DNA of 64,000 nt from an uncultured Oscillospiraceae bacterium (GCA_900546265.1 URCA01000016.1:4110-68109); one strand, 5' to 3'; counted from the first letter of the stretch, positions 6,786-15,593 are shown. Numbers and translations are program-made. The notes: a model not told the origin generated them from the letters alone.

Positions 6786-8213
6786 ATGACAAACAGCAAA
6801 CACACCAAGCGTGCATTGCTGGCAAGTATTTTGTCAGTGGTAGTGTGCGCAGCCATGCTGGCAGGCAGCACCTTTGCATGGTTTACCGATTCGGTCACCA
6901 GCGCAGGCAACATCATCAAGTCGGGCAATCTGGATGTCGCCTTGGAATGGGCGAACGGAACAGAGGCGCTTGACACGGCAACCTGGCAAGACGCGTCCAC
7001 GGGCGCCATCTTCAACTATAACCTGTGGGAGCCGGGCTACACCGAGGCCCGCCATGTACGGATCAGCAACAAGGGGAATCTGGCGCTGAAATATGAGATT
7101 CGTATTGCTGCAAACGGCGAAGTCAGCAAGCTGGCTGACGTGATCGATGTTTATTACATCAAGGACGGTAAACAGATTACCAGCCGCACCGGGCTTACTG
7201 ATGAAAACAAAATCGGCACGCTGTCACAGGTACTTGCTAATCCTTATGCCGCAAAAGGTCATATCCTTGCGGGCGAGAATGCGGTGGACGTCGCCACCAT
7301 CGCACTGAAAATGCAGGAGAGCGCCGGGAACGAGTATCAGGGTCTTGCAATCGGCAGTGATTTCTCCATTCAGCTTGTTGCGACTCAGTATACATCTGAA
7401 AGCGACAGCTTTGACGATCAGTATGATAAGGATGCGCCCCTTAATTTTGTTCCCGTTGCTACTGCTGACGAGTTAACTAAGGCAGTAGCAGATGGCGAAA
7501 ATGTTTCTCTTACAGCCCCGATTGAATTGAGCGAAAGATTAGAGGTAAAAAAAGACATTACCATTAACGGAAACGGCAATGCTATCACCATTCCCACAGA
7601 TAGAGTAATCAATTTGGCTAACATTGCGGAACCGATAACGGTTACGCTCAATAACGTGGATTTGAATGGGCCCACCCAAGGCACATATACAAGGGGCATT
7701 TCTATATACGATGTGCCAAAGGTAAAGGTTGTAATGGATAACTGTTCCCTTTCAGCGAATTATTATGCCATCAATCTAGCGAGCGCTGCTCCCAACGCAG
7801 AAATTGTTGTCAAAAATACCACTTTAACCGGTTGGTGCGCATTCCAGACACATTCTCCCTATTCCAACGTCACATTTGAAAATTGCACATTGATAGGCTT
7901 GAATGATAAGGGATTTAATGCAGATGGTTGGAATGATTTCGCTACGGTTGTTGTCAATGGGTATTCAGAAGGCAATCCTGATCCTGATGGCGCTCACGGC
8001 GGTACTTTTACATTTAAGAACTGCCGGATTGAGGCGAATCAGACAACCGGTAACACACAGTATCTCTTGTCAGTTAGAGCGAAAAATACTACATTGATTG
8101 CTGAAAACTGCTCATTTTATGTTGATGGTACGGAAGTCAGCATAGAGGATGTACCAAACTATGTTTCAGTTTATCCGGAAGTGATAGACAGTTTTAACTT
8201 CACTCTCAAGTAA
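6786..8213 (+). CDS. TasA-like fibre protein with beta-helix domain, paralogue 1
   Basis: 475 residues. A SipW-type signal peptide (TKRALLASILSVVVCAAMLA, then GSTFAWFTD) leads into a TasA/camelysin-like domain to about residue 215, with NLWEPGYTEARHVRISNKGN and NEYQGLAIGSDFSIQLVATQ. The C-terminal 255 residues have right-handed beta-helix spacing, such as VTLNNVDLNG, VVMDNCSL, EIVVKNTTL and VTFENCTL. AGGAGG precedes ATG 6786. The first 215 residues are nearly identical to the paralogue at 9184, while the beta-helix parts are unrelated, indicating duplication followed by domain replacement. It is probably displayed on the cell surface as an adhesive or glycan-binding fibre subunit; that role is inferred. 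Confidence 0.85.
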   Translation: MTNSKHTKRALLASILSVVVCAAMLAGSTFAWFTDSVTSAGNIIKSGNLDVALEWANGTEALDTATWQDASTGAIFNYNLWEPGYTEARHVRISNKGNLALKYEIRIAANGEVSKLADVIDVYYIKDGKQITSRTGLTDENKIGTLSQVLANPYAAKGHILAGENAVDVATIALKMQESAGNEYQGLAIGSDFSIQLVATQYTSESDSFDDQYDKDAPLNFVPVATADELTKAVADGENVSLTAPIELSERLEVKKDITINGNGNAITIPTDRVINLANIAEPITVTLNNVDLNGPTQGTYTRGISIYDVPKVKVVMDNCSLSANYYAINLASAAPNAEIVVKNTTLTGWCAFQTHSPYSNVTFENCTLIGLNDKGFNADGWNDFATVVVNGYSEGNPDPDGAHGGTFTFKNCRIEANQTTGNTQYLLSVRAKNTTLIAENCSFYVDGTEVSIEDVPNYVSVYPEVIDSFNFTLK

Positions 8214-8263
8214 CTGAAATATTATAAGACGAAATAAAGTCATAATTGTATATAATCTAAAAA

Positions 8264-8330
8264 AGTCCGTTCTCCCTTCGGGGAGGCGGCAATCAAAGGG
8301 CATGAGCCTGTGTTCGTGCCTTTTGATTGC
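8264..8330 (+). repeat. Downstream two-hairpin element B, copy 1
   Basis: A UUCG-capped hairpin (CTCCC/GGGAG) is followed by a 15-bp stem running GCAATCAAAGGGC to GCCTTTTGATTGC with a loop of about 14 bases. The same element, with compensating differences in the first stem, lies at 10590-10664 after the second fibre gene. No U tract follows, so it is not a simple terminator. It could be an mRNA stabiliser or processing site that favours fibre over downstream gene expression. Confidence 0.7.
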
Positions 8331-8363
8331 TGGAAGTAGGCTGCAGCACGAGGGAGTGTTCGG

Positions 8364-9122
8364 ATGAAAAAAGTACTTAATATCATAAAAAACATCTTTG
8401 TCTGGCTGGTAGTCCTATTAGCCGTGTGTATGATGATATTTACCATTGTGTCGGTTAATTCCTTTGACCGCACCGACCGGGACATTTTTGGTTATAAAGC
8501 GTTTATCGTGCGCTCCGATTCCATGAGTGCTACCGATTTCAGCGCAGGCGATCTGATACTGGTAAAAGAGGTAGATCCGTCCACGCTGAAGGCGGGGGAT
8601 ATTATCTCCTATCAGTCCACCAACACCGAAAATTACGGCGAGGTGGTAACACACAAGATCCGGGAATTGACAACCGACGCGGAGGGTAACCCCGGTTTTG
8701 TGACCTACGGCACCACCACGGACCAGAACGATGAAAACATTGTTACCTACAGCTTTGTGCTGGGGAAATACCAGACCAAGCTGCCGGGCGTGGGAAAATT
8801 CTTTCAGTTTCTCAAGACCACGCCGGGATATATCGTCTGCATCTTTCTCCCCTTTCTGCTGCTGATTTTGGTGCAGGGTATTAACAGCATCCGGCTGTTC
8901 CGGCAGTATAAGAAGGAGCAGCTTGCCGAACTGGAGGCCGAGCGCGAAAAGGAACGGGCAGAAATGGCGGCGGAGCGGCAGCGGCTGGAAGAACAGCAGG
9001 CCGAGTCACAGAAGATGATGGCTGAGCTGCTGAAGCTGAAAAACGAGCTGTCCGGCAAGGAGACACCGGCAACGGAATCGCAGGAGCAACCCGCCGAGGG
9101 CGAAACACATTCTATGCTGTAA
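8364..9122 (+). CDS. sipW: Signal peptidase I, SipW (ER) type
   Basis: 252 residues. A membrane segment at about residues 10-32 precedes the catalytic domain. The nucleophile is Ser53 in RSDSMSA, and the general base position holds His97 in VVTHKI rather than lysine, the hallmark of SipW/eukaryotic-type signal peptidases. A second membrane segment lies at about residues 150-175. A highly charged tail of about 60 residues, predicted coiled coil (EREKERAEMAAERQRLEEQQ), is an unusual extension beyond the catalytic core. In Bacillus SipW processes TasA and TapA. Here it lies between its two likely major substrates and close to the two smaller ones, supporting a dedicated role. Located outside the membrane by its catalytic domain. 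Confidence 0.92.
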   Translation: MKKVLNIIKNIFVWLVVLLAVCMMIFTIVSVNSFDRTDRDIFGYKAFIVRSDSMSATDFSAGDLILVKEVDPSTLKAGDIISYQSTNTENYGEVVTHKIRELTTDAEGNPGFVTYGTTTDQNDENIVTYSFVLGKYQTKLPGVGKFFQFLKTTPGYIVCIFLPFLLLILVQGINSIRLFRQYKKEQLAELEAEREKERAEMAAERQRLEEQQAESQKMMAELLKLKNELSGKETPATESQEQPAEGETHSML

Positions 9123-9149
9123 ACACGTGGTGTGCGTGATTACATACGG
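9121..9149 (+). repeat. Upstream hairpin element A, copy 2
   Basis: Second copy of the 29-base element at 6724-6752, starting at the last codon of sipW and 35-63 bases before the second fibre gene. The stem CACGT/GCGTG uses a T-G pair where copy 1 has C-G. Confidence 0.65.
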
Positions 9150-9183
9150 TCATTGAAAATTTTGTTAAGGAGGATGAACAACA

Positions 9184-10524
9184 ATGACAAACAGCAAACA
9201 CACCAAGCGTGCATTGCTGGCAAGCGTTCTGTCAGTGGTAGTGTGCTCGGCCATGCTGGTGGGCAGCACCTTCGCGTGGTTCACCGATTCGGTCACCAGT
9301 GCAGGCAACATCATCAAGTCGGGCAATCTGAAGGTCGCCTTGGAATGGGCGAACGGAACAGAGGCGCTTGACACGGCAACCTGGCAAGACGCGTCCACGG
9401 GCGCCATCTTCAACTATAACCTGTGGGAGCCGGGCTACACCGAGGCCCGCCATGTACGGATCAGCAACAAGGGGAATCTGGCGCTGAAATATGAGATTCG
9501 TATTGTGGCAAACGGCGAAGTCAGCAAGCTGGCGGAGGCTATTGACGTTTACTACGTTAAGGACGGGAAGCAGCTCACCAGCCGTAACGATTTGACAGAC
9601 ACGATGAAAATTGGTACCCTGAAAGAGGTACTTGCCAATCCGTATGCTGCCAAAGGCCATATCCTTGCGGGCGAGAATGCGGCGGATGTCGCCACTATCG
9701 CGCTGAAAATGCAGGAAGATGCAGGCAATGAGTATCAGGGCTTGTCCATCGGTACAGATTTCTCTGTCCAGTTGGTCGCTACACAGTATACGCATGAAGG
9801 CGACAGCTTTGATAATCAGTATGATAAGGACGCGAAGTATCCGGTTCGAGTAAGTGTTTCGGACAAAGAGGCCCTGGAAGGGGCGTTGAATAATCCCGGT
9901 GTACCTGTGGATATTACGCTGACAGAGCCTATTTCAAATTCTAATGATCTGACCGTCACCGGCGACGTAACCCTGAATCTGGGGGACAGCGCGCTCAATC
10001 AAAACAACTCGGATATTGTTGGAGCGGATCTCACAGTGGAAAACGGCGGTTCTCTGACTATCAACGCCAACAGTAGACCGGGCTTTAACTACACCGCAGG
10101 TAAGCTGGCAACCGACGGCACAGGCAGCTCCTTGACGGTCAACGGCGGAGAGTACGGCGACAGCGGCTCTGGTAATGCCAATGTGGCCGCACGCAACAGC
10201 AGCGTAATTTACCTCAATTCGGGCTCTTTCTCTACTTCCGGTTATAAGGGCCACGCAGTAACCGCAGAGAGCGGTGCGACGGTTTACATCAAGGGTGGCA
10301 GCTACGGAACCAGCGGCGCTAGCAGTTCTACTATCTATGCCAACGGTGGAACCATTGTGATTACCGGTTTGGATTCGATTAGAGCAAACGGTGTTAACTA
10401 CGATGTAGACAACGGCGGAAAAATTATTCTCTCCAAAGCTGTTTCCAGCCGTCAGCCTACCAGCATCGGAAGCGGCTGCACCGTGACAGATGATGGTGAA
10501 AACTGGGTGATCACCAAGGCCTAG
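9184..10524 (+). CDS. TasA-like fibre protein with beta-helix domain, paralogue 2
   Basis: 446 residues. The SipW-type signal peptide and TasA-like domain (to about residue 215) are nearly identical to those of paralogue 1, with long runs unchanged at DNA level. The remaining 230 residues form a different, glycine/serine/asparagine-rich repeat region: LTVTGDVTLNLGDS, LTVENGGSLTIN, LTVNGGEYG, VYIKGGSYG, TIVITG. This spacing suggests a beta-helix or beta-solenoid. AAGGAGG lies 9 bases before ATG 9184. The match of a constant secretion/assembly part to a variable exposed part resembles antigenically diversified surface fibres. Ligand and polymer form are unknown. Confidence 0.84.
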   Translation: MTNSKHTKRALLASVLSVVVCSAMLVGSTFAWFTDSVTSAGNIIKSGNLKVALEWANGTEALDTATWQDASTGAIFNYNLWEPGYTEARHVRISNKGNLALKYEIRIVANGEVSKLAEAIDVYYVKDGKQLTSRNDLTDTMKIGTLKEVLANPYAAKGHILAGENAADVATIALKMQEDAGNEYQGLSIGTDFSVQLVATQYTHEGDSFDNQYDKDAKYPVRVSVSDKEALEGALNNPGVPVDITLTEPISNSNDLTVTGDVTLNLGDSALNQNNSDIVGADLTVENGGSLTINANSRPGFNYTAGKLATDGTGSSLTVNGGEYGDSGSGNANVAARNSSVIYLNSGSFSTSGYKGHAVTAESGATVYIKGGSYGTSGASSSTIYANGGTIVITGLDSIRANGVNYDVDNGGKIILSKAVSSRQPTSIGSGCTVTDDGENWVITKA

Positions 10525-10589
10525 GATCAAATTATTTTTGTAGTTCTTATTTTTCCTGTTTTAAATGACAGGATATATTTTAAGCAGTA

Positions 10590-10664
10590 AGTCCGCCCTC
10601 TCCCCTCTTTCGGGAGGGGCGGCAATCAAAGGGCATGAGCCTGCGTTCGTGCCTTTTGATTGCC
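10590..10664 (+). repeat. Downstream two-hairpin element B, copy 2
   Basis: Copy of 8264-8330. The first stem is CCCCTC/GAGGGG here, different in sequence but still paired. The second stem (GGCAATCAAAGGGCA with TGCCTTTTGATTGCC) and the loop are almost identical. It lies between fibre paralogue 2 and the LysM gene. Confidence 0.7.
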
Positions 10665-10698
10665 GTAAAGAAGAGAAATTGGAAAGGAGGCGGTCGCT

Positions 10699-11559
10699 TT
10701 GAAACCGTGGATAAAATTTGCCCTACATATCCCCAGACATTCTAAGTCAACCGACGAAAATATCCTGCGGCTGCTTGTGCCGTCACTTCTTGGAATCCTC
10801 CTGTGCATGATTTGCCTGGCCGGGACAACATGGGCGTGGTTCACCGCCAGCGTTCAAACGCAGCCGCAGACCATAGAGGCTGCCAACTATGATATAGCGG
10901 TCTCCATCACAAACGAATCCGGCGATTTTGTTTCCCACGGTCAGCCGCTGGAAGGCGGGAAATCCTACAAGGTCACGCTGACCGCCAGCGGCACCGCTGA
11001 CAAATTCGGCGGCTATTGTATCGTCGGGTGTGGAGATGTGATGCTGTATACCGCCCAACTGCTCCCCGGTCATACGCTGTCTTTTACTCTCACCCCACCT
11101 GAAACGGCTACCTATACGTTCACCGCTGTGTGGGGTAGTCATTCCGGCGAGACGGATATAAAGAACGGCAGCACCATTGGGCAGAAAACGGGGGTACTTT
11201 CCGCTCCGGAAGGCCCCGAAACGCAGCAGGCTGCGGCAGACGAAAGCGTCTATATGGTGCGATCCGGCGATTCGCTGTGGAAAATCGCCCAGCAGCATGG
11301 CACGGCCGTGGAGAAAATCGCTGCATACAACGATATTGACAAAAACGCTGTATTGCAAATCGGACAGGAAATCAAAATTCCACCGGCGGATTATGAAATC
11401 ACGGAGGAGTCTGTCTCTTCCTCATCCCGGCAGACGGAATCGCAGCAGAAAGCTGACGAACCGGCACCGACGGGGCCGGAGAGTGCGGCATCAGAGCCAG
11501 CCCTTACAACCAGCGACACCCCTATGCAAAAAAGTGAAAACAGTATACCAAGCGAATAG
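10699..11559 (+). CDS. LysM protein with SipW-type signal peptide
   Basis: 286 residues starting at TTG 10699, chosen because AAAGGAGG lies at 10683-10690. A hydrophobic segment at about residues 26-48 ends in GTTWAWFTASVQTQ, the SipW-substrate pattern. A beta domain of about 100 residues follows. A LysM module, YMVRSGDSLWKIAQQHG through QIGQEIKIP, occupies about residues 185-230, and the tail is Ser/Glu/Pro-rich. LysM binds peptidoglycan, so this may be a second, non-covalent route for holding fibres at the wall. Last gene of the operon; a terminator follows at 11649-11687. Confidence 0.8.
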   Translation: MKPWIKFALHIPRHSKSTDENILRLLVPSLLGILLCMICLAGTTWAWFTASVQTQPQTIEAANYDIAVSITNESGDFVSHGQPLEGGKSYKVTLTASGTADKFGGYCIVGCGDVMLYTAQLLPGHTLSFTLTPPETATYTFTAVWGSHSGETDIKNGSTIGQKTGVLSAPEGPETQQAAADESVYMVRSGDSLWKIAQQHGTAVEKIAAYNDIDKNAVLQIGQEIKIPPADYEITEESVSSSSRQTESQQKADEPAPTGPESAASEPALTTSDTPMQKSENSIPSE

Positions 11560-11648
11560 GTACCTTTGTTCAGTGGTTAAATTTTGAAAGGTGTTGAGAA
11601 CGCCGTAAATATAGTAAAAAGCAAAACATGGCAAGCGAACCTTGCCGA

Positions 11649-11687
11649 GCGGGCCGGTCTGCCTTGTGGTAGATCGGCCGCTTTTTT
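11649..11687 (+). terminator. Intrinsic terminator ending the fibre operon
   Basis: A GC-rich stem (AGCGGGCCGGTCTGCC with GGTAGATCGGCCGCT) is followed by TTTTTT. It lies about 90 bases after the LysM gene stop. The remaining 11688-11944 carries no gene; its only clear signal is the AAAGGAG before the cupin gene. Confidence 0.85.
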
Positions 11688-11944
11688 GCGTATAGGGACT
11701 GCAAATGAGCGAATAGATACCGCATTTTTCGAATCCAACGCTGCCTGAAAAATAAAACAGAAAATTTTCTGTGTGTCTATAACCAGTAAGTTTATTCAAG
11801 TATACGGACGAAATAGGGGGAGGAGTTTGCACGCGGGGATGAGGCGGCGAAAGCAAAAAAGAGAAAACGTATCCGAAAATCTCACAGGAACCGGGAATGA
11901 CGAATAAAATGAACTGGGAGTTCATTTAGAAAGGAGAAATTGTC

Positions 11945-12376
11945 ATGCGTTATGCAGAGCATAATCAAAATCCCGTCGATTTTGGGCCGGAGCCATTTGT
12001 CGTCAATATAGCCCGTGCGACACAGCAAAATCCGTTTTACCGCAGGACATTGTGGACGGGCTGCCATTTGCAGCTCACCTTGATGTGTATTCCGCCTTGC
12101 GGGGAAATTGGGCTAGAGGTACATCCGGATAACGACCAGTTCCTCCGCCTGGAAGAGGGGCAGGGGATCGTCATGATGGGAGCGTGCAGAGAGCGGCTGA
12201 ATTTTCAGCGGCCGGTCTGCCAGGATGACGCCATTTTTGTCCCGGCGGGAACGTGGCACAATGTCGTCAATACGGGGAGAACGCCCCTCAAGCTCTATGC
12301 TATCTATGCGCCGCCGCACCACCCGCATGGGACGGTTCACCGCACCAAAGCGGAAAGTGACGCCAAAGGAGATTAG
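11945..12376 (+). CDS. Cupin-domain protein
   Basis: 143 residues, a single double-stranded beta-helix. Cupin motif 1 is seen as GLEVHPDNDQFLRLEEGQG, and motif 2 as PAGTWHNVVNTG, with metal-ligand candidates His, Asp/Gln and a second His. AAAGGAG precedes ATG 11945. Small cupins of this kind are isomerases, dioxygenases or sugar-binding proteins; the substrate cannot be predicted. It stands alone on the plus strand and ends in a strong bidirectional terminator shared with the MFS gene. Confidence 0.85.
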   Translation: MRYAEHNQNPVDFGPEPFVVNIARATQQNPFYRRTLWTGCHLQLTLMCIPPCGEIGLEVHPDNDQFLRLEEGQGIVMMGACRERLNFQRPVCQDDAIFVPAGTWHNVVNTGRTPLKLYAIYAPPHHPHGTVHRTKAESDAKGD

Positions 12377-12385
12377 AGGGCTGAT

Positions 12386-12440
12386 AAAGCCGGGAGGGCC
12401 TGCCGTCTGCAGAACGCAGCCAGCAGGCCCTCCCGGCTTT
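12386..12440. terminator. Bidirectional terminator between cupin and MFS genes
   Basis: An 18-bp perfect stem, AAAGCCGGGAGGGCCTGC with its complement, has a 19-base loop and lies between two converging genes. Confidence 0.85.
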
Positions 12441-12495
12441 GCTAGGGTTATAAGGTTAACAAAACGGCCGTTTACAGCCTTGGTAAGCGAAGCGC

Positions 12496-13698
12496 CTATT
12501 GCTGAGGGGAATCCGCTCCGTGCTTTGGAAAGAGCATGGGTTTTAGAACCATTAAGCCGATGAGCATGACGGCGGGGAAGACGACTGCCGCCAACAGGCC
12601 TAGATTCAGACTGCTTTGGTCAGCGATAATGCCGGTGAGCTGCGGCCCGATGGAGCAGCCCAAATCGCCGCCGAGGGCCATGAGAGCAAACATGGCGGTA
12701 CCGCCCGACGGATAGCCCGCGGCGGTCAGGCTCAGCATGCCCGGCCACATCAGGCTCACAGACAGGCCGCACAGGGAGCAGCCGATCAGGGCGATGGCCG
12801 GAACCGGCACCAAAGCCGTTATCGCAAACGACAGGATACACATGACCGAACTGAAAACCAACGTTTTATGCATGTTGATTTTCTGCCCCTTGACACCGTA
12901 CAGCGTACGCGCGATGCCCATCATGACGGCGAACAGGCAGGGCCCCAGCAGATCGCCCAAGGTTTTAGAAATGCCCAGCCCCTTTTCCGCGAACAGGGAG
13001 GCCCATTGGGCCATGGCCTGCTCGGCGGCGCCGGAACAGATCATGAGCAGGATGGCAATCAAAAAGATCCGGGAGGTCAGCAGCGTTTTCAGCGGCGTCC
13101 GCTTGCTTTCCTCCTCCTGCGGCATCAGGGGGACATGTATAAATTTAATGAGCGTGATAATTGGCAGAACCGCCCAGGCCAGCGGGAGAACAAACCACAA
13201 GTCCTGACCGATTAGCACCAAGGCGATGGTGGATAAGGCGACGACGAGCACCTGGCCCCAACTGTAAAACGAATGCAGCAAGCTCATGGAGGAGGCCTTT
13301 GCCTCGCCCGGCAGGCTTTCGACAATCGGACTGACCAGCACTTCAATCAAGCCGCCGCCGATGGCGTATAGAATACTGGCGATGATGAGCCCGCTATACG
13401 GCTGCGGCATGATGCGGGGCAAAAACGCGCACGCCAGCATACCGACAGCGGCGAATGCATGCGCGATGATGGCCGAAGCGCGATACCCGATTCTATCGAC
13501 GATCTTGACCGCCGCCGCGTCCACGATAAGCTGGGTGACGAACACAATCAGCACCAGACTGCCCAGCATGGTGAAGGAAAGCCCGAATTTTTCTCTAAAT
13601 ACGATAAACAGCAGGGGAGGGAGATTGACGATCAGCGCCTGCGTTATGTAGCCGAGATAGCAGGCGTGCAATGTACTTTTGTAGTTTGTCTTTTCCAC
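12496..13698 (-). CDS. MFS transporter
   Basis: 400 residues with twelve hydrophobic segments and the usual central cytoplasmic loop (around residue 190, with PQEEESKRTPLK). A motif-A-like stretch, DRIGYRASAI, follows the second segment. GTG 13698 has AAGGAG seven bases upstream. The overall look is that of FucP/sugar- or multidrug-type MFS permeases. The substrate is not evident, and neighbours do not constrain it. Transcription opposes the cupin gene. Confidence 0.88.
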   Translation of the reverse strand: MEKTNYKSTLHACYLGYITQALIVNLPPLLFIVFREKFGLSFTMLGSLVLIVFVTQLIVDAAAVKIVDRIGYRASAIIAHAFAAVGMLACAFLPRIMPQPYSGLIIASILYAIGGGLIEVLVSPIVESLPGEAKASSMSLLHSFYSWGQVLVVALSTIALVLIGQDLWFVLPLAWAVLPIITLIKFIHVPLMPQEEESKRTPLKTLLTSRIFLIAILLMICSGAAEQAMAQWASLFAEKGLGISKTLGDLLGPCLFAVMMGIARTLYGVKGQKINMHKTLVFSSVMCILSFAITALVPVPAIALIGCSLCGLSVSLMWPGMLSLTAAGYPSGGTAMFALMALGGDLGCSIGPQLTGIIADQSSLNLGLLAAVVFPAVMLIGLMVLKPMLFPKHGADSPQQ

Positions 13699-13930
13699 GT
13701 GAAAACTCCTTATATGCTCGTAGTAGCCCGCCGCGATCCTTTGCCAAAAGGCCGGGGCGCCATCGTCAACACCGTTCCCCGTTTTTATCCGTATGTCCGG
13801 ACTTTCCTCTCAGGCGACCGGTTGGCGTACACATAAGAGGCGATGAATTCTTCTGTCGATCCAGTATATCGAAAAAGCAGAAGAAACGCAATACGATGGA
13901 ACATATTCGGTGCTCCCTTATGAAAAATAA
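13699..13930. other. Intergenic region without a supported gene
   Basis: Between the start of the MFS gene and the end of the glycan cluster. I see the AAGGAG site of the MFS gene at its left edge but no convincing promoter pair, RNA or coding sequence elsewhere. Confidence 0.5.
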
Positions 13931-13963
13931 CCGGCCCCCTGATAGATTCATTCAGGGGGCCGG
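13931..13963. terminator. Terminator at the end of the glycan-utilisation cluster
   Basis: An 11-bp stem, CCGGCCCCCTG with CAGGGGGCCGG, is flanked by CTTTT on the plus strand and by A-rich DNA that gives a U tract on the minus strand. It lies 20 bases after the stop of the last minus-strand gene. Confidence 0.85.
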
Positions 13964-13982
13964 CTTTTGGGGGGGCGGTAAG

Positions 13983-15506
13983 TCAGCTTGTGGTTCTGCT
14001 GATACAGGATTCCAGCACGCTCTTCATGGAGGCCACGGCTTCGGCGGGCTTTTTCTTGTCCACGACGATGGTATTCCAGAATTTATCCCGGTACCCGCCG
14101 TCCCACCAGCCGGAGAGAGACTCCATATAGGACATCAGGGGAACCGCCTTTTTCCGGTAGTCGAGATACAGCGCCAGATCCTCGTCGGAAATGCTCATGC
14201 GGCGGTACATCAGGTCAAAATCCAGGGTGCTGTTGAAGAACCGGTTGTTGTCGAACTTGGCCATCTCATAGGCGAATGCGACGGCGCCCAGCGGGTTCTT
14301 GGCGTTGCGGGGGACGATCATGCCGCCGGCGGATTTGGGAGCGTAATATTTGCCGTCGTTGGCCATGGGCAGCGGCACGATGCCGATTTCGTCCTCCATG
14401 TTGTTGTAGTAGTCGTAGTTGCCCACGGCGTTGGCCGGCTGCTCCAGATGCATGGCCACCCGCCGGCGGCCGAAGCCGATATAGCTGTCCCCGGTGTAGA
14501 AGGCGTTGGCCGCCACCAGATCGTGCAGCAGCTGCAGGCCGCCCATCTCCGGCTTCTGATCCACCGAAGCGTACAGCTTGCCGTTCTTCTCGCTGAGTCC
14601 CTTGCCGCCGTTGGCGAACATGAACAGGGCGTAGTTCCAGGTCCCCACGCCGTAGGTCTGCACCGTTTTGCCGTCGGCCCGGTAGATGGTCATTTTCTTG
14701 GCGGCATCCAGGAAGGTTTTGAAGTTCCAGTTGCCTTCCTTATACAGTTCGGTGGGGGTTTTCTGCTTCTGCTCTTTAAAGAGGGTTTTGTTGTAGACGC
14801 ACATGTAAACCCTGAGGCCCCAGGTGGCCGGAATGCCGTAGGTTTTATTGTTGAAATAGTAGTCGCTCAAATCCACTTCCTTCCAGAAGGGATCCGATTT
14901 GGCCAGATAGGGATCCAGCGGCTGGGCGATGTTGGAGCAGACATAGCGCAGGAACGTCACCTCGTCGACGCTGAAAACGTCGGGCGGGTTCCCGGCGGCC
15001 ACCATCTGGGCGAACTGGTTCTGTCCGGCGACGCCGTCCTTGATGGAGATGAATTTCAGCTTCAGGCCGTACTTTTCCTGCACGATCTGGCGGAACACCT
15101 TGGTGTTTTCGTTGTCCGTCACCTCGTCATCCACGATGGTGATGGTGGTACCCTTGACGCTCGCCAGCATTTTTTCCTGAGGGGTGGACAAATCGACGTT
15201 GCTGGGCACGGTTTCCTTGGAGCCGGTCCACTTGGTGACCGAGCCGGTTTTTCCGGAGGTTTTGTTCTGGTTGCCGGTGGTTTTGATTGGCTTGAGCACC
15301 CCGTTGTTGGTGGTGGAATCCGTCCCGCTCTCCTGGGGGGAGCCGGAAACGTCTTCCGGTTCCGACGCTTCGCCGGACGACAGGCTTTCGGCAGAAGCGG
15401 ACGGATCGCCGGAGGCGGGGGCGGAATCCGGCGGTGTGGTTTTTCCGCAAGCGGCCAGGCTGAAGATCAAGAGCCCGGCAAGTATGGCGCAACTCCATTT
15501 TTTCAT
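13983..15506 (-). CDS. Extracellular solute-binding lipoprotein, CUT1 family
   Basis: 507 residues. The signal peptide ends in the lipobox SLAAC, followed by a Ser/Pro/Gly-rich linker to about residue 100. The binding fold of group 1 sugar-binding proteins occupies the rest, including VAAGNPPDVFSVDE, GIPATWGLRVYMCVYNKTLF and late aromatic sugar-contact candidates such as SGWWDGGYRDKFW. ATG 15506 is preferred over 15542 because the lipoprotein signal begins there. It is the most distal gene of the minus-strand cluster, far from the permeases it probably serves. A long linker and an acidic/aromatic pocket suggest an oligosaccharide rather than monosaccharide ligand, an inference only. Confidence 0.88.
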   Translation of the reverse strand: MKKWSCAILAGLLIFSLAACGKTTPPDSAPASGDPSASAESLSSGEASEPEDVSGSPQESGTDSTTNNGVLKPIKTTGNQNKTSGKTGSVTKWTGSKETVPSNVDLSTPQEKMLASVKGTTITIVDDEVTDNENTKVFRQIVQEKYGLKLKFISIKDGVAGQNQFAQMVAAGNPPDVFSVDEVTFLRYVCSNIAQPLDPYLAKSDPFWKEVDLSDYYFNNKTYGIPATWGLRVYMCVYNKTLFKEQKQKTPTELYKEGNWNFKTFLDAAKKMTIYRADGKTVQTYGVGTWNYALFMFANGGKGLSEKNGKLYASVDQKPEMGGLQLLHDLVAANAFYTGDSYIGFGRRRVAMHLEQPANAVGNYDYYNNMEDEIGIVPLPMANDGKYYAPKSAGGMIVPRNAKNPLGAVAFAYEMAKFDNNRFFNSTLDFDLMYRRMSISDEDLALYLDYRKKAVPLMSYMESLSGWWDGGYRDKFWNTIVVDKKKPAEAVASMKSVLESCISRTTS

Positions 15507-15593
15507 GATGATCACCCATTCCGCCGCGCACACGCGGCACAATATCGAAAGCAGTCCCGTATATGGTTGGTTTTCATGCCGGTTGTCCGGCCA

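Noticed and set aside
8264..8330. Element B as an intrinsic terminator
   Set aside because: The stem is strong but no U tract follows in either copy, and essential operon genes lie downstream.
6786..10524. Fibre paralogue repeats as a CRISPR or similar array
   Set aside because: There are only two copies, both coding or flanking genes, without regular short spacers or cas genes.
3522..11687. Integrative island inserted at tRNA-Thr
   Set aside because: The recombinase gene is close to a tRNA and the block has lower GC, but I found no repeat of the tRNA 3' end further right and no mobility genes. The 25-bp inverted sites explain the recombinase better.
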